Part shown: positions 62,709 to 64,000 of the stretch, in pieces
Layout of the letters: every line of letters begins with the position of its first letter
Position numbering within the stretch: the first letter of the stretch is position 1
Assembly: GCA_020850455.1 (NCBI GenBank)
Contig: JADZEQ010000009.1
Coordinates: 124,001 to 188,000, forward strand
Direction of reading: 5' to 3'
Source of the DNA: Sphingomonadaceae bacterium
Lineage (GTDB): Bacteria > Pseudomonadota > Alphaproteobacteria > Sphingomonadales > Sphingomonadaceae
DNA: 64,000 bases
Notes under the pieces: generated by a model
The model's database searches: none
Seen by the model: the letters and a program-made list of their open reading frames with translations, nothing else
What the model was told of the DNA's origin: nothing
Program-made: the position numbers and the translations under genes

Positions 62709-63935
62709 ATGCGCAAGACCCACATATGCCTCCTCAGCGCACCCTTATTTGCCGTTGCGCTCCTCGCCCCGCAAATCGCACTGCCGCAAAATAGCCGCGC
62801 CGATAGCGGTGTCGATGGCGGTGTTGATGGCGGTGTTGATGGCGGCATGGACGATGCGGCACTGGCCGCCGCGCGTGCCCGCGCCAGCGAACGGGCAAAT
62901 ATCCTGCTGGCACAGGCGGCAGACAGCGATGATCCCGCCGAACGCGACCGGCTGGCGCTCGGCGCGCTGGGCCTGCGCGTCAATGCGGCGGAGGCAGAGG
63001 TTGCGCGCGCCCGGGCGGCCTTGGCGCGAGCAGCCGCTGCCGAGCAGGCGCAATATGCGCGGCTGCGCGCAGAGGAACGCCCGCTGATGCGGCTGACCGC
63101 GCAGTTACAGCGCCTGACCATGCGCCCGCCGATCAGCCTGCTCGCCGCGCCCGGGACGACCAGCGACATCGTCCACCAACGGATGATGATGGCAGCGATT
63201 TTGCCACAGATACGCGCGCGCGCTGCCCGACTGACCGCCGCGATCCAAAGCGCGCGGGCGCTGCGCCAATCGCGCGGCGATGCCTTTGCGCAGCTGGAGG
63301 GGCAGATGGCGGCACTGCAGGGCGCGCGCCGCGAACTTGCCGCCGCATCAACGGCTGGCGCGGGGCGCGGCAATGCCGTCGCAGGCCTTGCCGCTGACCG
63401 CGCGGTGGCGCTCGCACAGGATGCGGAGGATGTTGGCGCATTGGTCAGCGCGTTGGAGGCGGGGTCGGCGCTGTCGGCGCACCTTGCCGCTTATGATGGG
63501 CCGGTGCCGCGCCCGGGCAGCGTGGCGGACGGCCCGCGCCGGGTAGCAAACGGCGGCGGCGCAACCAGCGTGCGCCCCGCCTATATTTTGCCGGCCATCG
63601 GGCGGCTCGAAGTCGGGCTGGGGGAAAATAGCGCCGATGGCAATCGCGCACGCGGGCTGACCATCCGCGTGGCACCGGGCGCACAGATTATCGCGCCGGC
63701 CGCCGGGCGCATCGCCTATGCTGGCAGTTTCCGTTCCTATGGGCGGATCATCATCATCGACCATGGCCATGGCTGGTCGAGCCTGATCACCAATTTGAGC
63801 GCCATCGGCGCGCGCGTCGGCGATGATGTCGAACAGGGCGCGCCGCTCGGCCGCGCGGGGCCGGACAATCCGCGCATCATCGTGGAATTGCGACGCAATG
63901 GCCAGCCGATGGATATTGGCGCACTGGTTAGTTGA
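62709..63935 (+). CDS. EnvC-like murein hydrolase activator (M23/LytM fold)
   Basis: A 408-residue exported protein. A signal peptide (residues 1-28) is followed by a short GVDG repeat, a long alanine/arginine-rich coiled coil (about residues 50-250) and a C-terminal LytM domain with GRIAYAGSFRSYGRIIIIDH and the final VELRRNGQPMDIGAL. The HxH-type zinc-binding triad of active M23 peptidases is not seen, as in EnvC. It is therefore likely an activator of cell-division amidases. The S41 protease gene that often follows is absent within the window. Confidence 0.88.
   Translation: MRKTHICLLSAPLFAVALLAPQIALPQNSRADSGVDGGVDGGVDGGMDDAALAAARARASERANILLAQAADSDDPAERDRLALGALGLRVNAAEAEVARARAALARAAAAEQAQYARLRAEERPLMRLTAQLQRLTMRPPISLLAAPGTTSDIVHQRMMMAAILPQIRARAARLTAAIQSARALRQSRGDAFAQLEGQMAALQGARRELAAASTAGAGRGNAVAGLAADRAVALAQDAEDVGALVSALEAGSALSAHLAAYDGPVPRPGSVADGPRRVANGGGATSVRPAYILPAIGRLEVGLGENSADGNRARGLTIRVAPGAQIIAPAAGRIAYAGSFRSYGRIIIIDHGHGWSSLITNLSAIGARVGDDVEQGAPLGRAGPDNPRIIVELRRNGQPMDIGALVS
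62808..62852 (+). repeat. 12-bp tandem repeat encoding GVDG
   Basis: Near-identical 12-base units (GGTGTTGATGGC and variants) are repeated three to four times right after the signal peptide region of the envC-like gene, giving Gly-Val-Asp-Gly repeats. It is in frame and could change length by slippage without a frameshift. Confidence 0.75.
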
Positions 63936-63999
63936 ACCAGATCAGCGCGCCGACTACAGCCATGGTTAAAGCCCCTAGCCAAGCGCCACAGCGGCGCAT
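63928..63999 (-). CDS. Possible 3' end of a leftward membrane-protein gene
   Basis: On the minus strand a frame enters from the right edge and ends with TAA at 63928-63930. The visible 23 residues include MRRCGAWLGALTMAVVGALI, a basic segment followed by a membrane-like helix. It overlaps the envC-like stop by 8 bases in convergent orientation. Too little is visible to name a family. Confidence 0.3.
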   Translation of the reverse strand: MRRCGAWLGALTMAVVGALIWFN

Positions 64000-64000
64000 A

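Noticed and set aside
62808..62852. Tandem repeat considered as a CRISPR or regulatory repeat
   Set aside because: Units are directly adjacent with no spacers and encode an in-frame peptide repeat.
1..64000. Search for tRNA, rRNA, riboswitch, integrase, transposase, phage or CRISPR features
   Set aside because: No gap between genes exceeds about 210 bases; none shows a T-loop-like GGTTC motif, spaced repeats or mobile-element ends that I could support by eye.

Overview
The window is chromosomal DNA of a GC-rich alphaproteobacterium. The most likely group is the Sphingomonadales (sphingomonad-type). This rests on the rpsM-rpsK-rpoA-rplQ block, Entner-Doudoroff genes zwf and eda, a TelA/XpaC-like pair, DUF3604, DUF805 and DUF885 family proteins, an intracellular PHB depolymerase, a 12-gene type II secretion operon and the proA-nadD-rsfS-rlmH-envC order. 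The group is inferred from gene content and protein style; no 16S or genome comparison was possible. Coding density is very high, with no gene-free stretch longer than about 210 bases. I see no tRNA, rRNA, CRISPR array, insertion sequence, integrase or phage gene, and nothing that looks like a recent island.

Left part (1-15150). A TPR-CHAT protein is cut by the left edge. It is followed by two tandem DUF805 membrane proteins, the GTPase TypA/BipA, an MTA/SAH-nucleosidase-like enzyme, a BASS-type transporter, TelA with an XpaC-like membrane protein, an alpha/beta hydrolase coupled to KDPG aldolase, glucose-6-phosphate dehydrogenase and aminopeptidase N.

Middle part (15160-37400). A lone NAD-binding protein precedes a five-gene operon (SDR, acyl-CoA dehydrogenase, thiolase, second acyl-CoA dehydrogenase, MaoC-like hydratase) holding every step of a beta-oxidation cycle. 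Next come a secreted beta-propeller protein, a DMT transporter, PHB depolymerase, an MsbA-type ABC exporter, an NfrB-like glycosyltransferase with a small NfrA-like partner, NhaA, a DUF885 lipoprotein, etfA/etfB, sucC and a zinc-ribbon/SH3 membrane protein. A 22-bp palindrome lies in front of the beta-oxidation operon, and a close relative of it lies in front of etfB, whose product takes electrons from acyl-CoA dehydrogenases. A second palindrome type (TGTTGC...GCAACA) lies in front of phaZ and also in front of etfB. Together they suggest a shared acyl-CoA/PHB regulatory circuit.

Right part (37503-64000). Ribosomal proteins with RpoA are followed by an inositol-monophosphatase-family enzyme coupled to PmbA/TldE, then a HupE/PPIase/DUF3604 envelope operon. 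A complete type II secretion operon runs leftward (gspC to gspN, then prepilin peptidase). A PhoD-type alkaline phosphatase lies upstream of gspC. The rightward proA-nadD-rsfS-rlmH-envC run closes the window, with the possible 3' end of a leftward membrane-protein gene at the right edge.

Most genes are ordinary core metabolism. The parts most worth a second look are the paired palindromes, the reduced NfrB/NfrA-like surface-glycan module, the DUF3604-PPIase-HupE operon and the CHAT protein with its glycine-rich insert.
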